A stretch of 64,000 nt of DNA from Magnetospira sp. QH-2. GTDB lineage: Bacteria; Pseudomonadota; Alphaproteobacteria; Rhodospirillales; Magnetospiraceae. The notes under the pieces were generated by a model, which had not been told where the DNA came from, did no database searches, and saw nothing but the letters and a program-made list of their open reading frames with translations. Every line of letters starts with the position of its first letter. The first letter of the stretch is position 1. Below are positions 28,137 to 37,353 of this stretch, in pieces. The translations under genes were made by a program, and so were the position numbers. Location: the NCBI RefSeq assembly GCF_000968135.1, contig NZ_FO538765.1, positions 1,999,819 through 2,063,818 of the forward strand, read 5' to 3'.

Positions 28137-29468
28137 CTACAAGCACTCTTGGAAGCGAATGGCCGAACCGACAGGATCGCCGATGGTCTGCCCATCGCGC
28201 ATGACCACATTACCGCGCACCAAGGTGACCTCGGGCCAGCCGGTGACTTTCATGCCATCGAAGGGCGTCCAGCCGCAGCGCGAGGCGATCCATTGGTTGG
28301 TGATGGTGCGCTGGGCCTTCAGATTGACAATGGTCAGGTCGGCATCGTAGCCCAGGGCAATACGCCCCTTGCCCGCCACCCCATAAATGCGGGCCGGACC
28401 GGCGCTGGTCAGATCGACGAACCGTTGCAGACTCAGCCGACCGGCATTCACATGATCAAGCAGGATCGGTACCAGAGTCTGTACACCGGGCATGCCGGAC
28501 GGGCTGGCCGGATAATCCTGTGCCTTTTCCTCCGAGGTATGGGGCGCATGGTCGGAACCGATGCAGTCCACCACGCCCTGCTCCAGCGCTTTCCACAGGG
28601 CCAGACGATGGCTCTCCTCGCGGATCGGCGGGTTCATCTGAGCCAGGGAACCCAGCCGTTCATAGGCCTCCGGCGCGCTCAGGGTCAGGTGCTGAGGCGT
28701 TACTTCCACCGTCGCCAGATCCTTGAAATCGGGCAACAGGGCCATTTCATCGGCGGTGGTGATATGCAGCACATGCACCCGCCGTCCGGTGCCTCGGGCC
28801 AGTTTCAACAGTCGTTCCGTGGCCAACCGGGCGGTTTCCGCATCCCGCCATACCGGGTGCATGGATACCGAAGCGCCGCCTTCCACCCGCGAGAATCGCT
28901 CGCGCAGGCGGGGCTCGTCCTCGCAATGGACCGCGACCCGGCGGGTACCGTTGGCCAAGACCTGGGCCAGGGATGCATCGTCTTCCACCAGCAACGTGCC
29001 TGTGGAAGAGCCCATGAAGACCTTGACCCCGGAACAGGAGGGCAAACGCTCCAGCTCCGCCAGTTTCTCCGTATTGTCGCCCGCCGCACCAATAAAAAAG
29101 GCCATGTCGCACCAGGCCCTGTCCTTGGCTCGACGCGCCTTGTCGGCCAAGGCCTCGGCAGTGGTGGTATTGGGCTTGGTGTTGGGCATCTCCATCACCG
29201 CCGTCACACCTCCCAGCACGGCGGCCAGGGTGCCGGTGGCGAAGTCTTCCTTGTGCTCCAGGCCGGGCTCGCGCATATGCACCTGGGAATCGATGACCCC
29301 CGGCAACACATGCAGACCGCTCACATCGAAGCGCGAGACCGCCTGTTCCGCGCCAAGGTCGCCGATTGCAGCGATACGGCCATAACGAATGCCGATATCG
29401 GCAGCGGCTTCCCCACCCGGCAGCATGCAGCTGCCGCCGTGCAGGATCAGATCAAATGGCTGGGTCAT
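28137..29468 (-). CDS. pyrC: Dihydroorotase-family amidohydrolase
   Basis: 443 residues, a metal-dependent cyclic amidohydrolase of the dihydroorotase class that would interconvert carbamoyl-aspartate and dihydroorotate in pyrimidine synthesis. Motifs seen are GVIDSQVHMREPGLEHKED, MEMPNTKPNT, VHVLHITTADEM and CIGSDHAPHTSEEK. The first motif is usually D-x-H-x-H with two metal-binding histidines; here the first His is Gln. I recall the same DSQVH form in other alphaproteobacterial proteins annotated as dihydroorotase, so it may define a subgroup rather than a defect. The start overlaps the preceding hemerythrin gene stop by four bases (ATGA). An allantoinase or hydantoinase-like role cannot be excluded. 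Confidence 0.85.
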   Translation of the reverse strand: MTQPFDLILHGGSCMLPGGEAAADIGIRYGRIAAIGDLGAEQAVSRFDVSGLHVLPGVIDSQVHMREPGLEHKEDFATGTLAAVLGGVTAVMEMPNTKPNTTTAEALADKARRAKDRAWCDMAFFIGAAGDNTEKLAELERLPSCSGVKVFMGSSTGTLLVEDDASLAQVLANGTRRVAVHCEDEPRLRERFSRVEGGASVSMHPVWRDAETARLATERLLKLARGTGRRVHVLHITTADEMALLPDFKDLATVEVTPQHLTLSAPEAYERLGSLAQMNPPIREESHRLALWKALEQGVVDCIGSDHAPHTSEEKAQDYPASPSGMPGVQTLVPILLDHVNAGRLSLQRFVDLTSAGPARIYGVAGKGRIALGYDADLTIVNLKAQRTITNQWIASRCGWTPFDGMKVTGWPEVTLVRGNVVMRDGQTIGDPVGSAIRFQECL

Positions 29469-31729
29469 TCTTTCTCCGGATCGTCGGCGGCTTCGGTGCG
29501 GCGCACCAAGTCCTGTATGGAGGCCATCAGGGATTCCATGTCGGCCAGTTCGGCGAGGCCATCCATCTCGATGGGTTCCAAGGGCTCGCCCACATCATCC
29601 TCGCCGCTTCCGGGCGAGGCGGAAATCTCAACCTCCGGATCCAAAAGACCCTCGTCCTCGGCGGCCGCGCCAATGGCCTCGAAGCCCGCCACAACGGCCT
29701 GCCCATCATCTTTATTTGTTTGATTAAGAATATCGTCTAATTCATTTATATCGATAGAATCAGAGTCATCTTCCTCGGGCAGATCATCGTCATCCAACAG
29801 AACCGCATCATCCACGTCAACCATCATGGAGGCATCCAGATCAAGCACATCGTCGGCACCCACATCGGGTTCAGGCGCCATGATTTCCGGCTCGATGACG
29901 TCAATCGGCTCCGGCTCCACATCCCCCGTTTCCGGTTCGTCGATCAGCAGATCATCTTGCGGATCTTCGTCCAAATCATCCATGAGGATCTCATCGGACA
30001 TGGGCTCATCGGACATGGGCTCATCGGGCTGCGCTGTTGGAGCCGCCTCTTCCCGCGCCACCATCTCAGCCTTGGCTGCCACGGAGGCCGCCGCGGCGCT
30101 GGCATCGGAGAGACTCTCGAACAGATTTTCGCTGTCATCGTCCAGTTCATCGTCGGAGAATAACAAGCTCTGGGCCGCCACCTCGGCGGCCTCGTTGTCG
30201 CGAACCAGCGGCGCATAGGCCATGTCGTCTTTGAGGATATGCTGGATCAGCCAGGTGCGCAGAAACTCGTACATAAGTTCCAGATCGACCGTTTCCGGCT
30301 GAATATCGAACTGATCCTTCAGGGAATGGACGATTTCCTTCATATCGTCGTGGGTCTTCAGGTGGGTGGCCGTCTCACTGTATTCCACCGCCTCCATGAT
30401 CCGCTGTTCGCGCTCGAAGTGATAATCCGTGTATTCCACCAAGGCATTGAGCACGCTGCCCATGACCTCTTCGCGCTCCAGAGGGCTATCGCTCTCCTTG
30501 ACCTCATGGAGTTCGTTGATCAGGTCAAGCATCACACGATGATCGTTATCCACCGGTTCCAGGCCGACGCTCATATCATCGGTCCATTGGATACGGCCGC
30601 TGTCGGTGGCCAATACCGCTTCTTCAGCCGAGGGCGTATCGCTTTCCGGCTCGTCGTCAAGCAGCAGGTCTTCGCTATCCCCGTCGGACAGACCGTCGGC
30701 TTCCGGGACATCATCGATCAACAGCTCATCGTCGACGAGACCCTGGTCATCGTCATCGGTGCCCATCAGGTGATGCCCCAGGCCCGGCTCGTTATCCTCT
30801 GAATCCGGCGCCACCGGTTCCCGATCCTCGATTCCCTCGTCTCCGCAATCGAACAACATGCTGCCCAGGTCCAAATCTTCTTCTTCGGACTCCGGCAGGT
30901 CTTCAACGAGCGGCATAGCATCTTCCGAGACGGGCTCGGCGATTACTGATGTCGGTTCCGGATCCAGGGAGTCATCCTCGAACCAGTCGGAGCCATCCTC
31001 CGTTTCGGCTTCCACTGCACGGATCGGCGCGGAAGCATCGGTCTCGGCGGTCAGATAGGGCACCCAGTCCGGATCTTCGGTACGAATATGGCGATCTATC
31101 CAATCGGCCAGCAAATCCAAAAGGTCTCGGGGGTCCCCCTCTTCGTCTTGATGGCGGCGCATCTGGTTAAGCAGGCTCTCATGACGAAGCCTATGAGCTT
31201 CCAGGCCCGGATAGTTGCCGTAATCGAGCAATCCTTCTTCGCGGGCAAAGTTGTAGATGCCATCGTCGATCATTTCGCCGACCAGCATCCGGAAGCCGTC
31301 CAGATCTCCGTTGGTGGCCAGATCATCCAGGCGTGCCGCCTGATCCACCAGCACCCGATGGCCTTCATCAACCGCTTCCGTGCCCAATACGAGGCCGTCG
31401 TCCCATTGGAAGCGCGGCCGCCGAGGGGACGACTCGGCAATCGGCTCATCAGGGGTCGTCTCCGCGGCCTCCAGGGCTTCGGGCAACATCCACCATTCCT
31501 GATAAACGTAGGTGTCGCCTTCACGCTCGAAGCCAATCACGCTGACTCCATTGGGATGCAGGGCAATGGTCGCGTTGTGCAAGGGCCGTGCGGCGGGGGT
31601 TTCCGGGCTGCTCCAGGCAAAGGTACTCTGATTGTGGGTCTCGAAATAGACACCTCTGCATTCCCGGGGATTCTTTAACGGCTTACCGTTTTCCCTTTGA
31701 ACGCGGAGCGTGAACAGAAGTTGCGGCAT
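29465..31729 (-). CDS. Large acidic protein with two hemerythrin-like domains
   Basis: 754 residues starting MPQLLFTLRVQRENGKPLKN; an in-frame start 27 codons earlier lacks support. After an N-terminal beta-rich domain (~1-100) comes a first hemerythrin-like domain (FQWDDGLVLGTEAVDEGHR to HIRTEDPDWVPYL), a long acidic linker, and a second one (IQWTDDMSVGLEPVDNDHR, HFEREQRIM, HLKTHDDM, HILKDDMAY). The second keeps the His/Glu/Asp set for a diiron O2-binding site; the first has NFAREE in place of HFxxEE, so a metal ligand is missing. The last ~200 residues are Asp/Glu-rich low complexity with a 15-bp tandem duplication. It may act in oxygen or redox sensing. Confidence 0.85.
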   Translation of the reverse strand: MPQLLFTLRVQRENGKPLKNPRECRGVYFETHNQSTFAWSSPETPAARPLHNATIALHPNGVSVIGFEREGDTYVYQEWWMLPEALEAAETTPDEPIAESSPRRPRFQWDDGLVLGTEAVDEGHRVLVDQAARLDDLATNGDLDGFRMLVGEMIDDGIYNFAREEGLLDYGNYPGLEAHRLRHESLLNQMRRHQDEEGDPRDLLDLLADWIDRHIRTEDPDWVPYLTAETDASAPIRAVEAETEDGSDWFEDDSLDPEPTSVIAEPVSEDAMPLVEDLPESEEEDLDLGSMLFDCGDEGIEDREPVAPDSEDNEPGLGHHLMGTDDDDQGLVDDELLIDDVPEADGLSDGDSEDLLLDDEPESDTPSAEEAVLATDSGRIQWTDDMSVGLEPVDNDHRVMLDLINELHEVKESDSPLEREEVMGSVLNALVEYTDYHFEREQRIMEAVEYSETATHLKTHDDMKEIVHSLKDQFDIQPETVDLELMYEFLRTWLIQHILKDDMAYAPLVRDNEAAEVAAQSLLFSDDELDDDSENLFESLSDASAAAASVAAKAEMVAREEAAPTAQPDEPMSDEPMSDEILMDDLDEDPQDDLLIDEPETGDVEPEPIDVIEPEIMAPEPDVGADDVLDLDASMMVDVDDAVLLDDDDLPEEDDSDSIDINELDDILNQTNKDDGQAVVAGFEAIGAAAEDEGLLDPEVEISASPGSGEDDVGEPLEPIEMDGLAELADMESLMASIQDLVRRTEAADDPEKE
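29991..30020. repeat. 15-bp tandem duplication inside the hemerythrin gene
   Basis: TCATCGGACATGGGC is repeated head to tail at 29991-30005 and 30006-30020. On the coding strand it encodes the doubled EPMSD motif in the acidic tail. Confidence 0.9.
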
Positions 31730-31778
31730 GGAAACGGCTCCCCCTCGACGCGGATGAGGCATGATTGTGCCAGGGGTC

Positions 31779-33557
31779 TCAGGCGCTTGACAAGCTTTCC
31801 CACACATCACCGCCCGACTCTATCCCCAGAACATGGCGTTGATGCCAGAGCGCAAAAAATAACAGGGTCCAAAGGGCCTTGCCCTGACGGGGGTCGGCGG
31901 CCTTGAACAGGGCTCGCACATTCCCCGGATCGCAAAGCTGCGCGATGCCCGGCTGCGCGGCAACCGGGTCGGCCAATCGCCCTGCCTCGGCCGCAATCCA
32001 TTCGCCAACCGGGACGGTAAATCCCCGCTTGGCGGCAAAGGGCTCGCTGCTCGGCAGATGATCCGCCAACCATTGGCGCAGCAGCCATTTACCCCGTCCG
32101 TCACGGGCCTTCATACCCGGCGGAAGCCGAAAGGCGAATTCCGCCAAGGCCGGATCGAGAAACGGAACCCGCCCTTCGACCCCATGGGCCATCAGACAGC
32201 GATCCAGTTTGATCAACAGATCATTGGGCAACCACCCGGCCACGTCGGCGGCCTGGGCCCGTTGCAGGCAGTCATACTCAGGCGCTCTTTGACGCAGGAG
32301 GACTTCGTCTGCGGTCAGGCCGTCCCGCCAGCCCTCAGCTTCATGCAATACATTAAGTTTATCCAGTATACCCGCTCTTCGCATCTTCTTTGCCAATGGC
32401 CAGGGGCGGCAGGCAGCCCGATACCGGCCATAGCCGCCAAACAATTCATCGCCCCCCTCGCCGCTCAGGACCACCTTGATCCCGTCGTCCCGGGCGGCGG
32501 CGGCCAGCTTGAAAGTGGGCAATATGGCATAGTCGGCCACCGGATCGTCCAGGGCCTCTACGACACGGGGCAGCAGCACCCAGAAATCGTCTTCGCCAAA
32601 GGGCACCTCCACGGCTTCGGCCCCGGTGGCCACCACGGCTTTTTTGGCGGAATCACGCTCGTCTCGGGCGTTTGTCCCTGGAAAATAGGCGGTATAGGCC
32701 CGCACCGGACGGTCATTGAGCCGCGCCATCATGGCCAGCACCGCCGATGAATCGATGCCACCGGAAAGGAACATCCCATAGGGCACGTCGGAGCGCTGGT
32801 GAACCCGCACGGAATCCTCGAACAGGCGATCCAGCTCAGCCAGCAGATCCGCCTTTTCCCGATCCCGGCGAGGTGGCGTCAAAGGCAGGGAATCCCGCTG
32901 GTGACGGTCGATCACCCGGCCCTCGCGGATCACCAGCGTCTCGCCGGGCGCCACCCGCTGGATGGTGGTCCAGGGAGTCTGCCGACCGGTGGTGAACTGC
33001 AATTGCAGATGCTCGCGCAGCTTGGCCTTATCCAAGGAATCGTTCACCAAGCCAGACGCGATCAACGCCCTGGGCTCTGAGGCAAACAGCAAAGCCTCGC
33101 TGGTTTCCGCCACATACAGCGGTTTGATGCCAAAGGGATCGCGACTCAACAGCAACAGATTCTCCGCCGGATCATGCAGGGCGATGGCATACATCCCGCG
33201 CAGGTATCGGGCGTAGTCGGTGCCGTGCCGGGCATAAAGGTGCAGCGGAGGCTCGCAATCGGAACGTGTAACGAAAGACACATCGGCCAGGTCTTGACGC
33301 AGGTCCGGATCGTTATAGATCTCGCCATTAGCCACCAAAGTCAGGCGTGACTCAGCGGGACCCGGCCCGAACAGCGGTTGATCTCCGGTCTCCAAATCGA
33401 TGATCGCCAAACGAGTATGGACCAATCCCACAGGGCCGGACAGATGGATCCCGATCCCATCGGGGCCCCGGTGGGCCATGGCACCGCCCATAAGGTCCAA
33501 AATGGCGGAATCAGGCGCGGTTCCATCCCGCATCATGATCCCCGCTAGCCCGCACAT
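31779..33557 (-). CDS. asnB: Asparagine synthase (glutamine-hydrolysing) family protein
   Basis: 592 residues. The N-terminal Ntn glutaminase domain begins MCGLAGIMMRDGT with the nucleophile Cys2, which fixes the start at 33557. The C-terminal synthetase domain has the PP-loop MFLSGGIDSSAVLAMMA and VVLSGEGGDELFGGYGRY. The family makes asparagine from aspartate, but paralogues in polysaccharide clusters amidate sugars or other carboxylates. Here the gene follows five glycosyltransferase genes and overlaps the last by one base, so an amidotransferase role in surface glycan synthesis is possible. Sequence alone does not separate the two. Confidence 0.88.
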   Translation of the reverse strand: MCGLAGIMMRDGTAPDSAILDLMGGAMAHRGPDGIGIHLSGPVGLVHTRLAIIDLETGDQPLFGPGPAESRLTLVANGEIYNDPDLRQDLADVSFVTRSDCEPPLHLYARHGTDYARYLRGMYAIALHDPAENLLLLSRDPFGIKPLYVAETSEALLFASEPRALIASGLVNDSLDKAKLREHLQLQFTTGRQTPWTTIQRVAPGETLVIREGRVIDRHQRDSLPLTPPRRDREKADLLAELDRLFEDSVRVHQRSDVPYGMFLSGGIDSSAVLAMMARLNDRPVRAYTAYFPGTNARDERDSAKKAVVATGAEAVEVPFGEDDFWVLLPRVVEALDDPVADYAILPTFKLAAAARDDGIKVVLSGEGGDELFGGYGRYRAACRPWPLAKKMRRAGILDKLNVLHEAEGWRDGLTADEVLLRQRAPEYDCLQRAQAADVAGWLPNDLLIKLDRCLMAHGVEGRVPFLDPALAEFAFRLPPGMKARDGRGKWLLRQWLADHLPSSEPFAAKRGFTVPVGEWIAAEAGRLADPVAAQPGIAQLCDPGNVRALFKAADPRQGKALWTLLFFALWHQRHVLGIESGGDVWESLSSA

Positions 33558-34591
33558 CAGCCGCACATCCGACGGAAGAAATCCAGGTACCGCGCCACCA
33601 CGGCCTGTTCGGTGAAATTCTGTTGGTAGGCGACATAGCCCTGCGATGCCAGGTCATAAGCCCGGTCCGGATCCTCCATCAGTCCCCGCAGGGCTCGGGC
33701 CATGGCCTCGGCGTCATCCACATCCACCAGCAGGCCGTTCACGCCGTCCTCGATCAGCGCCGCCGGTCCCTGAGACGCGGCGGCGACCACCGGACGTCCC
33801 TGGGCCCAGGCCTCCAGTACCACGTTGCCCAACGGCTCGTGGCGCGATGAGCAGACGAACAGGTCCGTGGCGGCGAACAGGGCCGGTATATCCTCGCGCC
33901 AGCCCAAGAAGCGCAGACGCGGCAACACCCCCAGGTGTCCAGCCAGGGATTCCAGCTTGCCCCGCTCCGGCCCTTCCCCGGCTATCCACAAATAAGTGCC
34001 GGGAACGCGGGCCACGGCCTCTATCAACACGTCAAAGGCCTTGTTTTCGTGCAAGCGCCCCAGACCGAGAATCACCGGGGCATGGTCGGGCGTTGAGAAT
34101 TCCCTGCGCGGCAAGGGATCCTTGCGGCTGGAATCAACGAAATTGGGTAGATAGTGGGCCCGCTCCTTGGGCCAGCCCTCGCCGATCAGGTAGTCAACGA
34201 TATCCTGGGTATTGCCCACCAGGTGATCGCAGTGCTGATAGTATTTGAGATTGTAGTAACCGCCCAGGCGCGCCACATGAACGAAGCCGCCGCCATGCAC
34301 CTTGGGCGGACAGAAGCCGGTGGCCCGGTTCATCCAGGTGAGCACGATATCCGGCTTGAAAGCGTTGATATGGCGGCGGAACTCCAACCGGGTCTTCACG
34401 TCCAGCAGGCCGCCGAAGGGCAGCTCACTCACATCCACACCCGCCTCGCGCAGCCGCGCCGCGCGAGCCGGGTGACGACGGATCAGCACCTGCTGCTCCA
34501 GGTCGGTTTTTTGCAGCCCTTCCGCCAGACGGACGAAAAACGCCTCGGCGCCGCCCACTTTTGCCCCTGCCATGGCCTGTAGCACGCGCAT
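33557..34591 (-). CDS. Glycosyltransferase family 4 (GT-B)
   Basis: 344 residues starting MRVLQAMAGAKVGGAEAFFVRL, the glycine-rich donor-site loop of retaining GT-B enzymes. The C-terminal half shows VILGLGRLHENKAFDVLIEA, LFVCSSRHEPLGNVVLEAWAQGRPVVAA and the E-x7-E-like sugar-nucleotide contact region. It likely adds a sugar to lipopolysaccharide core or another surface glycan at the inner membrane face. Both ends overlap neighbours by one base (TGATG), which indicates a tightly coupled operon. Donor and acceptor cannot be read from the sequence. Confidence 0.9.
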   Translation of the reverse strand: MRVLQAMAGAKVGGAEAFFVRLAEGLQKTDLEQQVLIRRHPARAARLREAGVDVSELPFGGLLDVKTRLEFRRHINAFKPDIVLTWMNRATGFCPPKVHGGGFVHVARLGGYYNLKYYQHCDHLVGNTQDIVDYLIGEGWPKERAHYLPNFVDSSRKDPLPRREFSTPDHAPVILGLGRLHENKAFDVLIEAVARVPGTYLWIAGEGPERGKLESLAGHLGVLPRLRFLGWREDIPALFAATDLFVCSSRHEPLGNVVLEAWAQGRPVVAAASQGPAALIEDGVNGLLVDVDDAEAMARALRGLMEDPDRAYDLASQGYVAYQQNFTEQAVVARYLDFFRRMCG

Positions 34592-35625
34592 CAGGGGAGA
34601 TACTCCTCGAATGCCTCGGCGGCATCGGTCCAGGTCCAGGACCGTTGCAGGCTCAGGGCCGTGTCATGCTGGCTTTGCCAATGGGATTCGTCGGACAGCA
34701 GCGCCACGGCGGCGGCGGAAAAGTCAATGTCGCCCTGGGCCACGGTCCCGGTTTCGCCATGACGCACCCGTTCGCCCATGGAGCCCAAGTCCTGCACCAC
34801 CGCCGGGACGCCCATGGCCTGAGCCTCGCCCACCGCTAGACAGTATGTCTCGTTGAGATCGCCGCGATAGAGCATGCAGCGGGCCTGGCGGAACTCCGCC
34901 ACCAGCTGGCTCTTGGGCACGGGCCCCCGCAGGACCACGCCTCGGTCCCTCAGCGCTTCCGCCTGATCCAATACCCGCTTCATGGCCTCGGCCTTGGCAT
35001 CGCCCACCGCGCCATAGGTGGCCGCTCCGGCGAACACATGAAGTTCGGCGCCCGGGACCTTGGGCTGAATGTCCCGTTCCCAGCGCTCCAAGATCCAGTC
35101 CAAGGAGCGAAGCGGATTGGAAGTGAACACGGCACGTGGCACGGGTGTGCCCTGCCCGGGCTCGGCGGTGCGGAACTCGTCGGGCGTGCCATAGGGGATC
35201 ACCCGCCGCCCGCCGTCCGGCACCCAATCCGGGCAGGTGGTGGCATGATATTCGCCGATGAACACGATCACTGGCCTACGCGCCCAGAGCTTACGCAGAT
35301 AGCGCCATTTCAGCAGATATTGCGCCGGATTGTGGATCCAGAATAGGCAGCGCCCGGCCTTGGGCAGCAGCGGAATCAGTTTGTCGCCGCGATTGGCGAT
35401 ATAGAGATCAGCACATTCGGGCAGGCCCCGGTCGATGGGCGCCCAGTCCACCCCGTTGTGAACGATCGGCGCGGCACATTTGTTGCGCACCAGCACCTCA
35501 TGCCCGCGCGCCGCCAGGGTCTCGCAAAGATTGACCACCGAGGACTCCACCCCGCCCAGAGGCTTCTTGTCCGGCGTGGTGCCATCGAATTCGATGCCGT
35601 CATCGGCAAATACGATGCGGGCCAA
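34591..35625 (-). CDS. Glycosyltransferase (GT-B), paralogue of the 37354-38379 gene
   Basis: 344 residues beginning MARIVFADDGIEFDGTTPDKKPLGGVESS. The start is TTG with GGAGG eight bases upstream. It has the GT-B plan with a Gly-rich N-terminal loop (PLGGVESSVVNLCETLAARGHEV), a middle SNPLRSLDWILERWE segment and a C-terminal ETYCLAVGEAQAMGVPAVVQDLGSMGERVRHGETG. The gene at 37354-38379 shares the opening DDS-PFDG-PLGGAE pattern, the HPLRGLDRILEVW segment and the VRNGETAYMV end, so the two are paralogues with probably different specificities. It is coupled by a one-base overlap to the next gene. Confidence 0.88.
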   Translation of the reverse strand: MARIVFADDGIEFDGTTPDKKPLGGVESSVVNLCETLAARGHEVLVRNKCAAPIVHNGVDWAPIDRGLPECADLYIANRGDKLIPLLPKAGRCLFWIHNPAQYLLKWRYLRKLWARRPVIVFIGEYHATTCPDWVPDGGRRVIPYGTPDEFRTAEPGQGTPVPRAVFTSNPLRSLDWILERWERDIQPKVPGAELHVFAGAATYGAVGDAKAEAMKRVLDQAEALRDRGVVLRGPVPKSQLVAEFRQARCMLYRGDLNETYCLAVGEAQAMGVPAVVQDLGSMGERVRHGETGTVAQGDIDFSAAAVALLSDESHWQSQHDTALSLQRSWTWTDAAEAFEEYLP

Positions 35626-36390
35626 TCAATGATCCTCCAACTTGGCCTTCAAGTGAGCGAGCAAAGGATAAAGCCCCGCAAACAGGGCGATAATCAGCCC
35701 GTAGCCCCCTTCCTTATAGCCTTTCCGTCGGACGTAGCACTTGAAAAAGCGCGAAAACAGGCGTCGAACGTTGTTGGCCGTGGAGCCGATATCGCCACTA
35801 TCGCGCAAGTCCTTGGCCCGCGCCGTGGCATAGGCATCCAGACGGCGGACCATGTCGGAAATATCCCGATCCACGTAATGACGCAGACGCTGCTTTAGCA
35901 TCGCCCCCCGGCGCCCGGACCATGTGAGGCTCGGATGCACCCGTTGCATACCCCAGCGTTTCACCCCGCGCTTGAACAGCCCCGGATAGGCGGCCTTGCC
36001 GTAGGAGGCGCCCCAACCCCAGCGTACCAGACGATCGCCAATGTAGTTATCCACCAGGATCTCATGCCAATCGGCCTGGGTGGTGCCGATCACCTGGCGG
36101 ATTTCCGCGGCCAAGGCCTTGGGGACATGCTCGTCGGCATCCACCTCCAGAACCCAGTCGCTACGGCAGGCGTTGATCCCGGCATTGCGCCGTCCGCCCT
36201 CCAAGTCCCAGGCCCCTTCGACAAAGCGGTGGGTATAGACCGCGGCGATCTCGCGGGTCCGGTCGGTACATTTATCCAGGACCACGACGATCTCGTCGGC
36301 GAAATCCAGCCGCTCCAGGCAGGCAGCGATGCGTGCCTCCTCGTTATGGACCACCACAAGGGCCGACAGGGTCACCGGGTTACCCGTCAT
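35626..36390 (-). CDS. Glycosyltransferase family 2, WaaE/KdtX-like
   Basis: 254 residues of GT-A fold. The N-terminus LSALVVVHNEEARIAACLERL and the metal-binding EVDADEHVP are the GT2 signature, and the middle part (GWGASYGKAAYPGLFKRG, QRVHPSLTW) resembles LPS core beta-glycosyltransferases of the WaaE/KdtX type. A C-terminal hydrophobic helix (GGYGLIIALFAGLYPLLAHLK) suggests membrane association. It overlaps the preceding heptosyltransferase-like gene by 11 bases and abuts the next gene. A role in lipopolysaccharide core assembly fits the neighbours. Confidence 0.9.
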   Translation of the reverse strand: MTGNPVTLSALVVVHNEEARIAACLERLDFADEIVVVLDKCTDRTREIAAVYTHRFVEGAWDLEGGRRNAGINACRSDWVLEVDADEHVPKALAAEIRQVIGTTQADWHEILVDNYIGDRLVRWGWGASYGKAAYPGLFKRGVKRWGMQRVHPSLTWSGRRGAMLKQRLRHYVDRDISDMVRRLDAYATARAKDLRDSGDIGSTANNVRRLFSRFFKCYVRRKGYKEGGYGLIIALFAGLYPLLAHLKAKLEDH

Positions 36391-37336
36391 GACAAACCTT
36401 TTCCCATAATTTCTTCGCCGCCTCCTCGACCAAGTCCACGCTCAGCGGCCCCATGAGGCTGCCGGTGTTGCGATGGTCGAAATTCTCTGGGAACATGGCG
36501 TCCCAGGCCATCGGCGGCCGCACATAGGCGCAATGGTCGCCCCAGGGGAAATAATGGTACTCCGGGGTTGGCCCGAACAGGCCCAGGGTCGGGATTTTGG
36601 CCGCCGAGGCCAGATGCATCAACCCGGAATCGTTGCCCACATAGAAGGTACAGCGGGTCATGCAGGCCGCCACCCCCAACAGATCCAACCGTCCGATCAG
36701 GTCGATACGCCGATCTTCGGGAATCGCCTCGATCAGATGCAGCACCGAGACCCGCTCGTGGTCGGCGCCGAACAGGGCCACCCGGGCGCCAGGCCACAGA
36801 CCGCTCTCGCCGGTCAACCGCTCGACCAATTCGATGAACCGCTCCGGCGGCCAGGTCTTGGCGATCCAGTTGGCGGTTGGCCCCAGGGCCAGAACCGGTG
36901 TCCCGCTGGGAATCAAGGACTTAGCCAAAGTCTTGTGATCGCGAGAGAGCCAACAGGTCGGCGGCTCGGGTCTATCGAGATGCATCACCCGAGCAAGCTG
37001 CACCAAGCGGTGATCGTCACTCTTGTCGCGGCCAATGCGGAAGGTCTTGCGGGTCGGCAGCCCATAGGTCAGCGGTGCATTGCGCAGATCCACCAACACA
37101 TTCCAGAATTGCCCCACGGTGAGTCCCCAAAGGCGCAGCCAATGCAGCGAGAAAGCCATCTTGTCCAACACGATCAGCCGCTCAAGGCCGGGCACCGCCT
37201 CGAACAAGGACGCCGCCGCCGGACCACAGGCCACCGTGACCCTGGCCCCCGGATTTTCGCGGATCAGCCGGTCCAGCAATCCGGTGGACAGGATCGCATC
37301 GCCAACCCGGGTGGAGGTAACAAACAGGATTTTCAC
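36380..37336 (-). CDS. Glycosyltransferase family 9 (ADP-heptose:LPS heptosyltransferase-like)
   Basis: 318 residues starting MKILFVTSTRVGDAILSTGLLDRL, the GT9 N-terminal signature (R-x-GD). LALGPTANWIAKTWPPERF and TFYVGNDSGLMHLASAAKIPTLGLFGPT are the conserved C-terminal motifs with the Asp that contacts the sugar nucleotide. Members add heptose to inner LPS core. There are 17 bases between it and the upstream glycosyltransferase gene. Exact heptosyltransferase type (I, II or other) is not assigned. Confidence 0.9.
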   Translation of the reverse strand: MKILFVTSTRVGDAILSTGLLDRLIRENPGARVTVACGPAAASLFEAVPGLERLIVLDKMAFSLHWLRLWGLTVGQFWNVLVDLRNAPLTYGLPTRKTFRIGRDKSDDHRLVQLARVMHLDRPEPPTCWLSRDHKTLAKSLIPSGTPVLALGPTANWIAKTWPPERFIELVERLTGESGLWPGARVALFGADHERVSVLHLIEAIPEDRRIDLIGRLDLLGVAACMTRCTFYVGNDSGLMHLASAAKIPTLGLFGPTPEYHYFPWGDHCAYVRPPMAWDAMFPENFDHRNTGSLMGPLSVDLVEEAAKKLWEKVCHDG

Positions 37337-37353
37337 AAGCCTCTCTCCGCCCC

